A stretch of DNA of 64,000 nt. Origin: Phoronis australis (lineage: Eukaryota; Phoronida; Phoronidae). Below the pieces are notes generated by a model. The model had not been told where the DNA came from. It did not search any database and was given only the letters and a program-made list of their open reading frames with translations. The stretch covers positions 62,216-126,215 of the forward strand of contig NMRA01000079.1 in assembly GCA_002633005.1 (NCBI GenBank). Direction: 5' to 3'. Each line of letters opens with the position of its first letter. Position 1 is the stretch's first letter. A program made the position numbers and the translations under genes. Shown piece by piece: positions 1-10,694 of this stretch.

Positions 1-68
1 AGAGAGAGGGAGGGAGAGGGAGAGGGAGAGGGAGAGGGGGAGGGGGAGGGAGAGGGAGAGGGAGAGAG
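1..68. repeat. Purine (GA/GGGA) simple repeat
   Basis: A pure A/G stretch of GAGAGG and GGGA units with no pyrimidine until about position 69. It is a low-complexity microsatellite truncated by the window edge. Confidence 0.95.
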
Positions 69-89
69 ACAAGTCAACACCTTGAATTT

Positions 90-780
90 TGTATTATATT
101 TCATCACGAGGTGAAGCACTGTTTGTTGTTAAAATACAAGCAACTCACTACCTCTGCTCGTTTTACCGATTGACCACCAGATGAAGCAGCTATCGGTTGT
201 TAGCTGGCTGTTGCTCTAATCAGTTATCACTTCACCACCAGGTGCCTGTCCCAGAGCTTGTTCCTGTAATCGTTGTACCAGCAGAGAGACATTCAGCCTG
301 TTAGAGTTAGTTAATTGGTTGCAATCTTAGAACCAATAGCTGCCCCGCCTTGTGGTGGTAACAAGTTCACAGGGACAAGCTTCCAGTTGGCCATCTCACA
401 CTGTGATCACATGATAAACCCGTCAAACGGACAGCCAGTGAGATAAGATTTAGCTTGTTGTCATCCAACAACCAAAAGTTGCTCCACCAGGTGGTCAATG
501 GCAAAACGATAACAGGGACAGAAAGTCAATTGGAGTCAGTTGTTTTTCATCCACGTTACCCAACAACTAATATCTACTCTACCTGATGGTCAAAGCCTGA
601 CTAAACGAACATAAGGACTTAAAGCAAAGTTTGTTGAAGGACACTAAACAAACAAATGCTTCCCCATCTGATGGATAAATTAAAACTAGTCGAAATCAGG
701 AATTGACGTGTGTTTATTGTTTAAAGCAAAGCAGACAGTTCTTTAGAATTTCATCACAAGATCTCGGATCAATGATACCA
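90..780. repeat. Possible degenerate tandem repeat with CCACCAGGTG-like core
   Basis: Related short cores recur at irregular spacing: CACGAGGTGAAGC near 107, CCACCAGATGAAGC near 175, CCACCAGGTG near 234, CCACCAGGTGG near 485, and weaker CCTGATGG and CATCTGATGG copies near 582 and 665. The sequence between cores is also loosely alike (GTTGTTA, AACAACTA). I read it as a decayed repeat array; no coding frame is convincing. Confidence 0.35.
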
Positions 781-800
781 GTCCTGACTGCTGGTACATG

Positions 801-3017
801 TAGCTGTTATTTCAAGTTGTTTAGGTTCACAAGAGCATCACTTTGGGATTTACCACTCTGGGGGAGAAAATAACTCGCCAGTTTCCAGGCTTGTCATTAC
901 CACACTGTCTAGGGCGATGTCACCTTTATCAGTTCTTCCCTTTTTTGCAGTGAAGACAAACTATAACAGACAGAAGATAAACACGGAGAAGATAATCCTC
1001 ACAATCTCGCAACGCATTACTTTTTCATGAAGGGCACCAAATTAGAACTGGGCTTGCTTCTCCAATGAACACTGACAAATTACCAACTTTAAATATACAA
1101 ACACGATCTAATTCAAAGTTTTTGGAGATTACTGACGTTATGGCAATTTGGCAACCAGTCTACCCAAGTGAACTTTTGTAAGCAAACTCTGTCAATTAGT
1201 TCGGTCGTGTTTTGCAACTCGACTTTAAAAACGAAATTGGATTTGCAAACATAGTTTGCCGGTGTAGGCGGCGCTCAAGACCTGGTCCGCACTCGTAAGA
1301 ACTACCAAAGTCAGCTTTCTGCGACACTTTGGTGAGTTTGCAAACTGTCTACATTAGCAAATTCTGCCAAACGTCTGCAAGCAAACACTTTCAAGGTGTT
1401 CGGTGTGCTTCCTTGAGCTTGACAACATTTTGCAAAACACAAGAAAAATGTTCTAGGAGTGTCTACACTAATAGTTGCTGCGACTGCACGGCACCGTCGC
1501 CACCTAGATAAAAAAACGTCACGAGTGGACCAGGGTATGCTTTAAGAACGACGATAACGTGGAACCCACGTTTCATGCGAGATTAAAATGTCTGACCAAT
1601 AGAGCTGCGAGAACTTTCCCAGAAAGGAAGAATAATGTTTCGAAATGTTGATGAAGGCGAACCATTAACTTTAAAAAAAGCAAAACAAGGTGCCGAGATC
1701 GTCTATTTCACAAGCATTTTAAGAATAACAATCCTTCGCGCTGTTCAAGCTACTTTGCAGAGTTAAATATCAATAGCAATGTGTTCTTTCTCAAGACCGG
1801 CCTACATGTAAATGCGTAACCAAGGGTACAACAAGTTTCGTGTAGTGTGTTGTAGATTATGAAGTGAAAAAAAATCTAATGTCACGTGAATGTGACAATC
1901 TGTTGGCAAACTCAAGTATGATAGAGTTTTCAAACAAAAACTGTAGCAGCGTTCACCGCACTTAAGGTCGATAGGCGTATGTACGTGTGTTTTAACGGTG
2001 GATGAGGCTGAGGCGCAGCGGATAAACCTTTATGTCCCGTTGTGAAATGGTGCAACCTGGACATGGTGTTGGTGAATGTACAGTGGTTCAAAAATGCATG
2101 CACGGACTCATTTTTCCGCATACATACCATAAGACATGAAGCACAATTTAATTCCATGGTAGGAAATACAAACTATTTAATGTAATGGTGTCCGGACGTT
2201 GCCGGACGGCACACTTCTGCGTCTAATAACCTTTCTCTTTTGCGGCTGTCGAAATAGGACTTTCATAATTTGATGAAGAAAGTTAAAAGTTGTGTGAAAA
2301 GAAAACGGAACAATGCTTCAGAAACCTTTAGCAGCGTTTTTAAGAAAATATTTAACCTTGAATATTTACATCAAATAAAATTGGACATGTTAGAATGGCC
2401 GTTGTTTAACTCCGAAAATACTTTCTTTTTCCCTACATTTTACTGAACAGATATGCTCACACGGCCAATGAAAGACAGTTTGCTGGTGAGTTAAAATTAA
2501 CGTGTACAGGGTTTTCAATTTCCGAAAATATATATTTTCACACAATTGATTTCTTTAATTTTTTGTATAACTGGCTACATGCTCTTACATAATCTTAAAC
2601 ATGGCTCTAAAGGTACCCGTTTCGCAAGTCCACGCTTTGGAGCGCGGGGCTGAGATGGTGGACCGGCCCTAGCAGCACCTCGAGAGAAGCGCCACCGACT
2701 GGACAGGGCAGTGCAACGTGGAACTTCGTAACGAACGATGGGTGTGCAGTTGGCGACTGGGCGTACCGATAATTCTTGCAGTGGGCCACAATAACCCTTG
2801 CCATGACACTGGGCCCAAGGTTTGTGATAAAAAACGAATGCCCACTTCATTCCAGATTGTTTGTGGAACTACACAAACAATTATTAATTTGCCAACACGT
2901 GCATCACAGATCTGCTTTCCAAAAGTACGCCTTAAGAAGTACTCTGAGGTTAGGCTGCTGAATAAGCCAGTCTCCAGGGTCTTAAATGTTCATTTGCATG
3001 CTCAGCAAGTGGTCTAC
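801..3017. other. No recognised gene (downstream of the MAM exons)
   Basis: I see no convincing exon, RNA gene or repeat. It lies downstream of the last visible exon of the minus-strand MAM gene, so it may be intron or 3' flank. I looked for the end of a MAM domain (a GDIAxDD-like motif) on the minus strand and did not find it. Confidence 0.4.
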
Positions 3018-3196
3018 CTTTGCTTCTTCAGTCGTCGCAATTCTGACCGTAGACGAGTGCCATGTGTTGCCTTGGTTACCAGATTTTTGGAACATCACGG
3101 TCTCTTCACTACTTTTCTTCACCAAATGCAGCGTAAGACTCCCCATCTTTTTATGGCCGAACATGTGCCATTTGAAGGAAAGTGTAAACGCACCGG
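3018..3196 (-). CDS. MAM gene exon: central MAM core
   Basis: Acceptor TCTTTCAG before 3196 and donor AAG|GTAGAC after 3018; 179 bp, entered in phase 1 and left in phase 0. It encodes AGAFTLSFKWHMFG, then KKMGSLTLHLV, then SGNQGNTWHSSTV. This matches the MAM pattern (F-x-YHMYG...MG-x-L-x-V...G-x-QG-x-xW) except that the usual Cys before the 'F-x-Y' strand is replaced (AGAFTLSF). It is the most diagnostic exon of the gene. Confidence 0.8.
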
Positions 3197-6100
3197 CTGA
3201 AAGATATAGAACATGTGCCACAAATGTGGAGAATTCAACCCGGCGCAGTTTTCGCGGGAACCAGTCAGGCATCAATCCTCAGTACAATGAGTCGCACCGC
3301 AGCGATGGATACATGTATTTCAGCGAAATTGATTTATGATTCACGTATTACGTTCTTCACCGGGGCGAACAACAATGTCCATTAAGTATTATTGCATTCA
3401 CGTTCTCGTAAAATTCAATTTTACTCAACGGCACCAAATTTGTCATAATTTTTGTGTTTTTGAAAGAGGTGGAACATTGAATTTATTTTTCATTTCTCAA
3501 CTTAAGAGTATTTTGTATCAGCATCAGACAAATTATGAGTACAATTTTTGATTGGACCATTTCGAGTTATTACTCTTATGCAATAAACATGTAGGAATTT
3601 CAACTTAAGGTAATTCATTACAGTACCTGGAAAGTATTTCGTATAAATCGTAGCTTCGGAATTTTTTCTAATCTTGCTCATTTCCGCGTAGATGTATGGT
3701 GTGCACATATCCCCGCAGTCAGGGCCTGTGCCTTTGGTTGGCGTGGAACCCTGGAAATAGTTCATAATGTGTTAACCAATAACTAGCAGCACATTTTAAT
3801 ATCTTTTAAATCTCTAAATACAAGCAGTACTACAGTACCTGTTTGTTAAAACTCACGTTGTCCAAAATCTCAGTACATCTAAAAAAACGTCTTACGCGCG
3901 TACTTATTCAACATAGTGAGTGTATAACGCTTAGACTCCATTTCAAAACACGTACAGTATACACAGCCATGCAATACGACAGGCATACTTCAACATTCAA
4001 CTGGTGTCCACAACAAGAATGCTTAAAAACCATATGCATTGTATATCACAACCCGCTACTACAGCTTAGCATAAAAGTGTCATACAAAAGATGAACACAT
4101 GCCTAACCAACAGACCGGTGATACATAAATTGAGATAAAGACGTGCATTCAGTAGAAAATTTGGTCTTGGCAGAGTCGTTAACTACGACAACGAAGTCTG
4201 TACTTAAAACAATCCGTTACTTGATTTTTGTTCAGTTATTTCATGATGTCTTGGTAGTAAACTACCTCGTTGTTGTGATTTTCTTACGTTACGTGGTGTC
4301 CAGTCGAAGTCGTCATCGGTTGCTTGTGACCACCCGCAAAGGTCACCCTCGTCAAAGGAGCACGTTACATCATACCCATCTGGAAGCAAAAACTCTATGT
4401 ACAATGTCAAGTTTTAGCATTAGCTATCAAAGTCATACAAAATTAAATATTGCAAAGAATATAAATTTGGTATAAAGTTACACTGCCTCAGTCTCCATGC
4501 ACTCCCGTGATACTGGAGAAAAGGTCGAATAGAGGGCGGTGTTTCTATGAGAGAGTCGTTGCGAGTCTCGGTACACAATATTGTGGATGCCCAAAATCAG
4601 CGCAGCACGGTCTATATACTTCTCGATCCATGTACATTTCTTTGTAACTAATTTTCTGTTAAATAAAAGATAGGCAGAGACAGGTTTATTTCCCCATTGA
4701 TAGCATAACATTATACGACAATAATGTCATATTTAGACAACCATTGAAAATGAGTGAACAAATTGAGTTTAATATTAGAAAACCACCACAATTCGATACG
4801 GCAAACAATTTGTTAAAAATGATGCAACCAAGAAAAAATATTCCGGAAGGGGGCGTGGCGATAGTACATATCACTAAAACAGTGTGAATCCCTTTTCACA
4901 TGTCTCACGTTATGTAGCAATCCATTTTAAGAGTTGTAGGCTTGTACAAGCTCTGTATAATTTTTCCGTACCCCAAAAATCCCTCTAAGCCAAACTGAGT
5001 GCAGCATACATGGGCGGCGCACCATAGGGGGCTGGGGGGTTACAGCCCCACTTTTTTCAGTACTGCGCCGCCCATAGCACATGTACAAGCAGCGGGAGTA
5101 TTTTGTGCTTACGAAATGACTTACAGGATGTTTGAGCAACTAAATAGAACCTTTTTAAATGAGTGTCTTTAGTCAACTTCGTGTATGCAAACCATCATTT
5201 GAGCTTTCCAAAGGAAATTGCTGGCTTTATGAGAACTTATCAATATCAACCTCCTGTTAGATTATTACGAGTCCCAGCCAACAGTCTTGTGCAGGCGGTC
5301 CGTTCTTGTGGGTTGAAAACGCCTGCGACCATCGAAAAATGGGATCGTCTGCAATCTTTGACTCCAACAAGTACTTACGAGGTGTTGCCAATCGTTTCTG
5401 TGTGAAAAAAAGTACAGCCAGTACAGTTTTTGTTTGTACCTGATTACACAAACAATTAACAACAAAACGATGTAAAACTAAAGTGTATAAAATGAGATTC
5501 GAGAAGATCTTGTTTGGTAGCCAGTCTGAACAAGACAATTGATTAAACTCATTTACTCACCGTCCCACACATCAAACAATGGCAGCCTTTAACTGCAAAT
5601 ATTAGTTTACAGATTCTGGCGCAAAGACAACATTGGTGACCGGTAGATATTGAGTGAAATTATGACATTTCATCAACTAACAAATAAGCTATAATTTAGG
5701 TAACAAGGTGCACTCACTTTGTTTTATTTAAAAACGTCATGAAACGGAGTATAATGCAGGTTACTTTAATCCAAAAATGCTCATTTAACACGAGTCCATA
5801 TATCTTCAAACTTAACTGAATTTAATATATATTTTTTACTTTAACTTGTATTTTGATACTTCACCCATCACCTAAAATGGTAATCTAGGTGTGGGAGCAC
5901 AAAAGACTGGCAACGAAATTGAAGATGTAACGAATTGAGATGATGAGAAACAATTTCAATTGGATTGATAAACTTGTGCACCTTTTGAACGAATTCGCGG
6001 CAGTCATCGAGGTGTGATTATAACATTTTCGATCAATAATATTCCAAGGTCATTGGTTTTGTGCTTGTGCTTGTGTTCTTTGTTTTTGAGGAATAATGTC

Positions 6101-8550
6101 CCCATTGAGCGGTTGAACAAAGATTGCTTTTGTGTAGAAGTCAGTGTTGTTGGTTTTAGAAAGTGGTCAGCATTTTTCTTCCTCTATGTCTAAGACCAAT
6201 TTGTCCAGTACACACTGTTATTGTATAGAGTTCTGAGGGTGCTCTTTTGGGAATGGAAAGAAAATTTTTGTGTTATCAGCGTGTGAGAAGGGTTTAGAGT
6301 TTGTTGAGTCCGGAAGACCGTTAACGTAGAGTAGGAAGTAGAAGCGGTCTAGTGCGGTACCTTTGGGTACTCGGCACTGACGTAGCACGGCGAAGACGAG
6401 GCTGACAAGACGTAATCGATCCGGACTCTGCGAGTGCGACAAGCGAAGTGTGACTGTAGAAGGTGAAAGAGTGCCTGTGAAACCATTAGCATAATGTCTT
6501 CGCAGTATAAGTGAATATTTCGTCACATTTTGGATATGGGCTGGATTTTGTTATCTGTCAAATTCAACCACATGAATCTATTGAGTATACACTCTCAGGA
6601 GTATAAGCGTTTTGACATTTTAAACTGTTGTTTACTTTTAAGAAAGTCCTTTTTGGTCCGGTACGCAACTTCCTGGTGTTGTTATCGGTTTTTCAAATGT
6701 GCCATCAGAAGCGCAGGTGTAACTAACGAGTCTGTCCTAGTTGAAACTGGAGAGTGTTCGCACTCACAGCTATTTTGACTCCCAATTCAGGAATGTACAA
6801 AACGCTCATAGGCTGTCCGACCCCTCGCCAATACCATCTATAGGGTTGTGCACCGGAAACCAGGACTACTGTACCGATAACAGACCCAAAAATACCGGTA
6901 TGGTATCGAAACGAAACGGACTCGGTGGCAAAATAGTGAAAATACTGAAACTCTAAAATACTTTGTTTTTTGCGCTGTTCTCTAAAACGTTGGAAGTGGT
7001 CCACTTTTGGATGAGAAACTCCAAAAAAGGATGTTTAATTTGCATAAAACGAAAACTGTGACAGCCTTTTTGAGATTCCACGTTGCAAAGTGATACACAA
7101 CGAAATTTGTCCTGTTATTGATGCATTTTGTCATAAACTTTATCAATATGAAGTGGCCTCTTAACCAGTGCTGTAGTAGTAAAATTAGAAGTAAGTAGGC
7201 GCCCAAAGCCCATCGTATCGCCATGAGCGCTGAATTTTAAAAGTGCATTGAACTCACAAAACCTGACTCACAAACATGTAGGCCTGCTTTTTGACTCACG
7301 AGTGGATATTTACATATTATTATAGAATTTATTAAATTCTGCAGTGGTGGATATTAGATGTCGGAGAAAGAGGGTTCAACCACACATATTCGAAGGCAGA
7401 GGTCCGCGTGCATCCCAAGTGGTCTTTGAAGGGGGGCCAAGCACAATTATAAAGAAAAAAATTAGTAGTGTAACGCCCAGAAACCATATGCTGGCGGCAA
7501 TTTTTAATCGCCCGCGGGGTGTATCCTCGGGACCCTACGTCACCACCTCCCCCTTTATCTACCTATGCATGCGTGCACCTAGCATAAAATGGGGGGCTCA
7601 AATTTGTGTGCCTATGGACCTTTTACTAAACAAACGGTGTACGTTCAGAGCATGAATTATGCATTCGCCAAATTTTGGTAGTTTCTGTCTTTTTAGTTAA
7701 CTTTTGTCTCGTTTTCTACTTTTCCAGACATTTTGTTTCTCTAAGGCAGACTTTTTGCCCACTTCGCCAAATGGGGGCTCGACGAGCCCCCCCCCCCCCC
7801 CCCCCCNCCCCCCCCCCCCCCCTCCGGGTGCGCCCATGCTATGGTGTGATACAGTACCTATACTTGTTTCTTTATCTTGAACTATTAATAAAAATGCCAT
7901 TACTCGACGAGCATACATGCATGCCTGGTGGTCGCACGCGCCGAAATATTCGGCAACAATGCTGTCGTCAGCGTGGCCATTGATGCAGTAAGCTATCATA
8001 TCGAGACTACGCCCCACTATACTGTCACTTTCGGTGCCTAGACGCTACGTTGACATTTAAAAAGGTAAAAGATGGTTGCTACGATAAAATGTAAAAATTT
8101 GGTTGGCTGCAACTACGTGCGCTTACGCCCCACCATGCCTTAACTTACAGTGGGTAGGCGCTACGGTAAAAAGCAAAAAGGTGGTTGGCTTCGCGTACAT
8201 GCGCACTGCTCGTAACCCAACGCACGTCAGATGGTTAAAAAGTCAAAATCGAATTTGACAGAAGTTCTGCTTTCAGGAAATATGTACATTTCTTGAGTTA
8301 AATATTGCCGTTTTAATATTTTCTTAATGCACAGACTTGACTATCAAAACTTTAAAGCAAGTCCAATCATATTTTCTGTGACTTCTGCAAGCTTCAGTTA
8401 CCTGTCATCTTTTTGTTCTCACCACTGATCCGAATTTGATCTTACCTTGTTGCCACTTCGCCCATGCGGTTCACCAGCAGAGACAATGAGCAGCACACCT
8501 GTTACAACAACAACCAATTGGAACCAACGAGCTTGCGTGATTGCGAACAT
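3018..8550 (-). CDS. Secreted MAM-domain protein gene, 3' end not seen
   Basis: Gene-level span. A signal-peptide exon (8446-8550) is followed after several kb by three exons (4288-4379, 3627-3750, 3018-3196) whose joined product is most of a MAM domain, an extracellular adhesion module found in receptors, proteases and matrix proteins. The junction phases of the three MAM exons agree (0, then 1), and all sites are GT/AG. Two very short exons at 5561-5592 and 5379-5397 would bridge in the right phase, but at least one exon between 5592 and 8446 is missing from my model. The MAM domain lacks its usual final strand here, so the gene must have one more exon that I cannot locate or that lies before position 1. 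That the signal exon belongs to this gene is inference from order, strand and distance. Confidence 0.7.
3627..3750 (-). CDS. MAM gene exon: second MAM segment
   Basis: Acceptor ATTTCCAG before 3750, donor CCAG|GTACTG after 3627; 124 bp, phase 0 in and phase 1 out. It encodes GSTPTKGTGPDCGD, then TPYIYAEMSKIRKNSEA and KYFP. This fits the MAM segment with the TPT-x-GTGP motif followed by the Y-x-Y-x-E strand. It joins in frame to the exon at 3018-3196. Confidence 0.8.
4288..4379 (-). CDS. MAM gene exon: start of MAM domain
   Basis: Acceptor TGCTTCCAG before 4379, donor AAC|GTAAGA after 4288; 92 bp, phase 1 in and phase 0 out. It encodes DVTCSFDEGDLCGW then DDDFDWTPRN. This is the classic opening of a MAM domain (C-x-F-E-x-x-LCGW...DDFDW). 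Joined to the next exon it reads DFDWTPRN-GSTPTKGTGP, exactly the expected continuation. Confidence 0.85.
5010..5075. mobile_element. 66-bp hairpin MITE with ATGGGCGGCGCA ends
   Basis: ATGGGCGGCGCA at the left is mirrored by TGCGCCGCCCAT at the right, and the centre is also G/C-symmetrical. Two relatives lie side by side at 31341-31486. Too small to code, so non-autonomous. Confidence 0.65.
5379..5397 (-). CDS. Candidate 19-bp micro-exon of the MAM gene
   Basis: A strong acceptor (pyrimidine tract then CACACAG) and a strong donor (CTC|GTAAGTACT) enclose only 19 bp. It encodes KRLATP plus one base and leaves in phase 1, exactly the phase needed by the MAM exon at 4288-4379. Its shortness means this could be coincidence. 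Confidence 0.35.
5561..5592 (-). CDS. Candidate 32-bp exon of the MAM gene
   Basis: Acceptor ATATTTGCAG and donor ACG|GTGAGT flank 32 bp encoding KGCHCLMCGT. It needs a phase-1 predecessor and leaves in phase 0, which fits the 19-bp candidate after it. The signal-peptide exon ends in phase 0, so another exon would be required between them. Support is splice-site quality and phase only. Confidence 0.3.
6218..6480 (-). pseudogene. Degraded LINE reverse-transcriptase fragment
   Basis: The minus strand encodes VPKGTALDRFYFLLYVNGLP followed by ...HADNTKIFFPF. This matches the palm region of non-LTR reverse transcriptases (G-x-PQG-x-x-LGPLLFLLYINDLP ... FADDTKI). The catalytic Y/F-A-D-D motif is altered to HADN, the fragment covers only about a third of the domain, and no flanking endonuclease is readable. 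It is a dead Jockey/CR1-like copy, on the minus strand within the presumed long intron of the MAM gene. Confidence 0.75.
7340..7850. repeat. Interspersed repeat related to the CAGGGG family, containing a poly-C tract
   Basis: GTGCACCTAGCATAAAATGGGGGGCTCAAATTTGTG near 7574 is of the same kind as the interior of the element at 8905-9158 and as 15355-15420 (shared TAAAAT-TGGGG-TCGAG-TTTG-GTGACCTT order). The poly-C run at 7790-7822 holds an N at 7807, so its true length is unknown. No TIR pair is clear. Confidence 0.45.
8025..8240. repeat. Two-copy degenerate repeat
   Basis: TAGACGCTACG...AAAAAGGTAAAAGATGGTTG (from 8039) recurs in altered form as TAGGCGCTACGGTAAAAAGCAAAAAGGTGGTTGGC (from 8155). 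Both are followed by TACGTGCGC or GTACATGCGCAC. A decayed local duplication without coding potential. Confidence 0.4.
8446..8550 (-). CDS. Signal-peptide first exon (probably of the MAM gene)
   Basis: An ATG opens 35 codons beginning MFAITQARW, followed by a hydrophobic run (FQLVVVVTGVLLIVSA) and a likely cleavage site near SAG, then EPHGRSGNK and donor AAG|GTAAGA. This is a typical N-terminal exon of a secreted protein, ending in phase 0. A TATA box lies about 40 bp upstream on the same strand. The nearest downstream minus-strand coding exons are the MAM exons, so I assign it to that gene. Confidence 0.7.
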
Positions 8551-8589
8551 CGTTTCAGTTATGGTGTGCTAGACGTTTTGGGTATACGG

Positions 8590-8597
8590 TTTATATA
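8590..8597 (-). promoter_or_regulatory. TATA box upstream of the signal-peptide exon
   Basis: The minus strand reads TATATAAA about 40 bp before the ATG at 8550. That spacing leaves room for a start site about 25-30 bp downstream and a very short 5' leader. Confidence 0.55.
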
Positions 8598-8904
8598 GAC
8601 CTAACGGTGTACTTGACGGCAATAATTAGGCGGATCAGACAGTCGGCTAATACTGATTATACTTATAATATGGTGTCATATGATGATTGAATGATCATTT
8701 GCATCATCTAAGTCACGTTGCCAAAAAGTACTGATGTGGCAACTAACGTCAGCAAATTGCTTACTATAATGTCTTACTCTTTACCATGGAAGTACAGTAT
8801 ATGTGGGTGTAATCCCCCATGTATACAATCAGGGACGAGTCTTCTATTGTGACATGTGTTGTGACACTCGGTGTTTGGGTTATAACTATGAGGAATGTTC
8901 TGTT

Positions 8905-9158
8905 CAGGGGCGGATCCTGGATTTTGAGTTGGGGGGCCAGGGCACAGGAAGAACCAGAATTTCTCCACATGCGCGCGGCGCGTCCAGCGTAAAATGTTGG
9001 GATGCAGGGGTATAGAATATTTGCGTTTGCGGACCTTATTACTTAAAAACGGGGTTTACACTGTGCATTCGACCCCGAACCCCCTGGGTGCGCGCATACG
9101 CTACTCAGCAGTTCGCACCCTGAACTCTCAAATAGTATCCCCCCTAAATCCGCCACTG
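8905..9158 (+). mobile_element. CAGGGGCGGATCC-type MITE, long subfamily
   Basis: The left end CAGGGGCGGATCCTGGATTT and right end CTAAATCCGCCACTG are inverted relatives. The same ends bound the elements at 28026-28181 and 42319-42468, but this interior is longer and different. Flanking pentamers are CTGTT and CTACT, a degenerate match to the 5-bp duplications of its relatives. Most of it is included in the direct duplication 8942-9810 / 9812-10694. Confidence 0.65.
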
Positions 9159-9810
9159 CTACTTACTTCAATGTGAAGTGCCCATTCAATCGATCTTGTA
9201 CTGTGCTAAAAACAGTTGGAATTGTTTTTTTTTCAATAGGACACATATTTTTCTAAAAAAAAATTATAGATAATTCTCCAAAATCCACTCGGGCTCTAGA
9301 ATACGGAAGATAACGACTTCGCCATGTAATAATCTATATCAAGGTACCTAAACTACACGGTTAACGGACTCATCAACACGGCCCACGGACGCATGAACAA
9401 GACTCACGGACCTGCAAACACCATCCACTGACTCACAAACACGGGAACGGAATCGCGAAATACGATCCACGCACACAAATACACGGGACACGGACTCGTA
9501 TTCCCGAGGAAACACGGTTAACGGACAAAATTGAGATGTCAGCTGACCCAGGAAGCCGATGAGTCCGTGACCCGTGTTTGGCGGTCCGTTAGCCGTGTTT
9601 CCTCGTGAATATGAATCACTTGTATTTGGGTGCGTGGATCGTGTTTTGTGAGTCCGTTCCCGTGTTTGTGAGTCATTAGACGGTGTTTGCAGGTCCGTGA
9701 GTCGTGTTCATGCGTCCGTGCCCGTGTTTATGAGTCCGTTGACCGTTTAGGTACCTTGTATATGTAACAGCTTAGGCCGTCATGACAATTTGAGTCTGTA
9801 CATTAGTATA
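8942..9810 (+). repeat. Direct duplication, copy 1
   Basis: This ~870 bp is repeated almost identically at 9812-10694, with one N between copies. Both begin GCACAGGAAGAACCAG and end CATTAGTATA. Differences are scattered substitutions plus a small indel. Because the copies abut at an N, they may be two alleles stitched together by the assembler. Confidence 0.9.
9342..9757. mobile_element. Foldback element built of ~24-bp subrepeats, copy 1
   Basis: The left arm begins GGTACCTAAAC and the right arm ends GTTTAGGTACC. Each arm (about 175-195 bp) is a series of units like ACACGG-x-xACGGACTCA on the left and TGAGTCCGT-x-xCCGTGTTT on the right, separated by a ~45-bp loop near 9515-9558. The whole segment can fold into one long hairpin. 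No coding capacity; it resembles foldback-type transposons. Confidence 0.8.
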
Positions 9811-9811
9811 N

Positions 9812-10694
9812 GCACAGGAAGAACCAGAATTTCTCCACATGCGCGCGGCGCGTCCAGCGTAAAATGTTGGGATACAGGGGTCTCGAGTATTTGCGTTTGC
9901 GGATCTTATTACTTAAAAACGGGGTTTGCACTGTGCATTCGACCCCGAACCCCCTGGGTGCGCGCATACGCTACTCAGCAATTCGCACCCTGAACTCGCA
10001 AATAGTATCCCCCCTACATGTAAATCCGCCACTGCTATTTACTTCAATGTGAAGTGCCCATTCAATCGATCTTGTACTGTGCTAAAAACAGTTGGAATTG
10101 TTAATTTTTTTTCAATAGGACACATATTTTTCTAAAAAAAATTACAGATAATTCTCCAAAATCCATTCGGGCTCTAGAATACGGAAGATAACGACTTCGC
10201 CATGAAATAATCTATATCAAGGTACCTAAACTACACGGTTAACGGACTCATCAACACGGCCCACGGACGCATGAACAAGACTCACGAACCTGCAAACACC
10301 GTCCACTGACTCACAAACACGGGAACGGAATCACAGAATACGATCAACGCACCCAAATACACGGGACACGGACTCATATTCCCGAGGAAACACGGTTAAC
10401 GGACAAAATTGAGATGTCAGCTGACCCAGGAAGCCGATGAGTCCGTGACCCGTGTTTGGCGGTCCGTTAGCAGTGTTTCCTCGTGAATATGAGTCCGTGT
10501 CACGTGTATTTGGGTGCGTGGATCGTGTTTTGTGAGTCCGTTCCCGTGTTTGTGAGTCATTAGACGGTGTTTGCAGGTCCGTGAGTCGTGTTCATGCGTC
10601 CGTGCCCGTGTTTATGAGTCCGTTGACCGTTTAGGTACCTTGTATATGTAACAGCTTAGGCCGTCATGACAATTTGAGTCTGTACATTAGTATA
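9812..10694 (+). repeat. Direct duplication, copy 2
   Basis: Second copy of 8942-9810. It keeps a GTCCGTGTCACGTGTATT stretch near 10492 that is shortened in copy 1, which accounts for much of the length difference. It includes the second foldback element and a truncated MITE ending in CCGCCACTG. Confidence 0.9.
10221..10637. mobile_element. Foldback element built of ~24-bp subrepeats, copy 2
   Basis: Same structure as 9342-9757: GGTACCTAAAC and GTTTAGGTACC termini, arms of ~24-bp CGTGTTT/GTCCGT units, and a short central loop containing GAGATGTCAGCTGACCCAGG. Confidence 0.8.

Noticed and set aside
2575-3339. Overlapping 60-160 codon frames on the plus strand opposite the MAM exon
   Set aside because: Shadow frames. 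The minus strand has the MAM signature and matching splice sites; the plus frames have neither.
7697-8017. Gly/Pro-rich frames around the poly-C run
   Set aside because: They are caused by a homopolymer of unknown length containing an N. No supporting signals.
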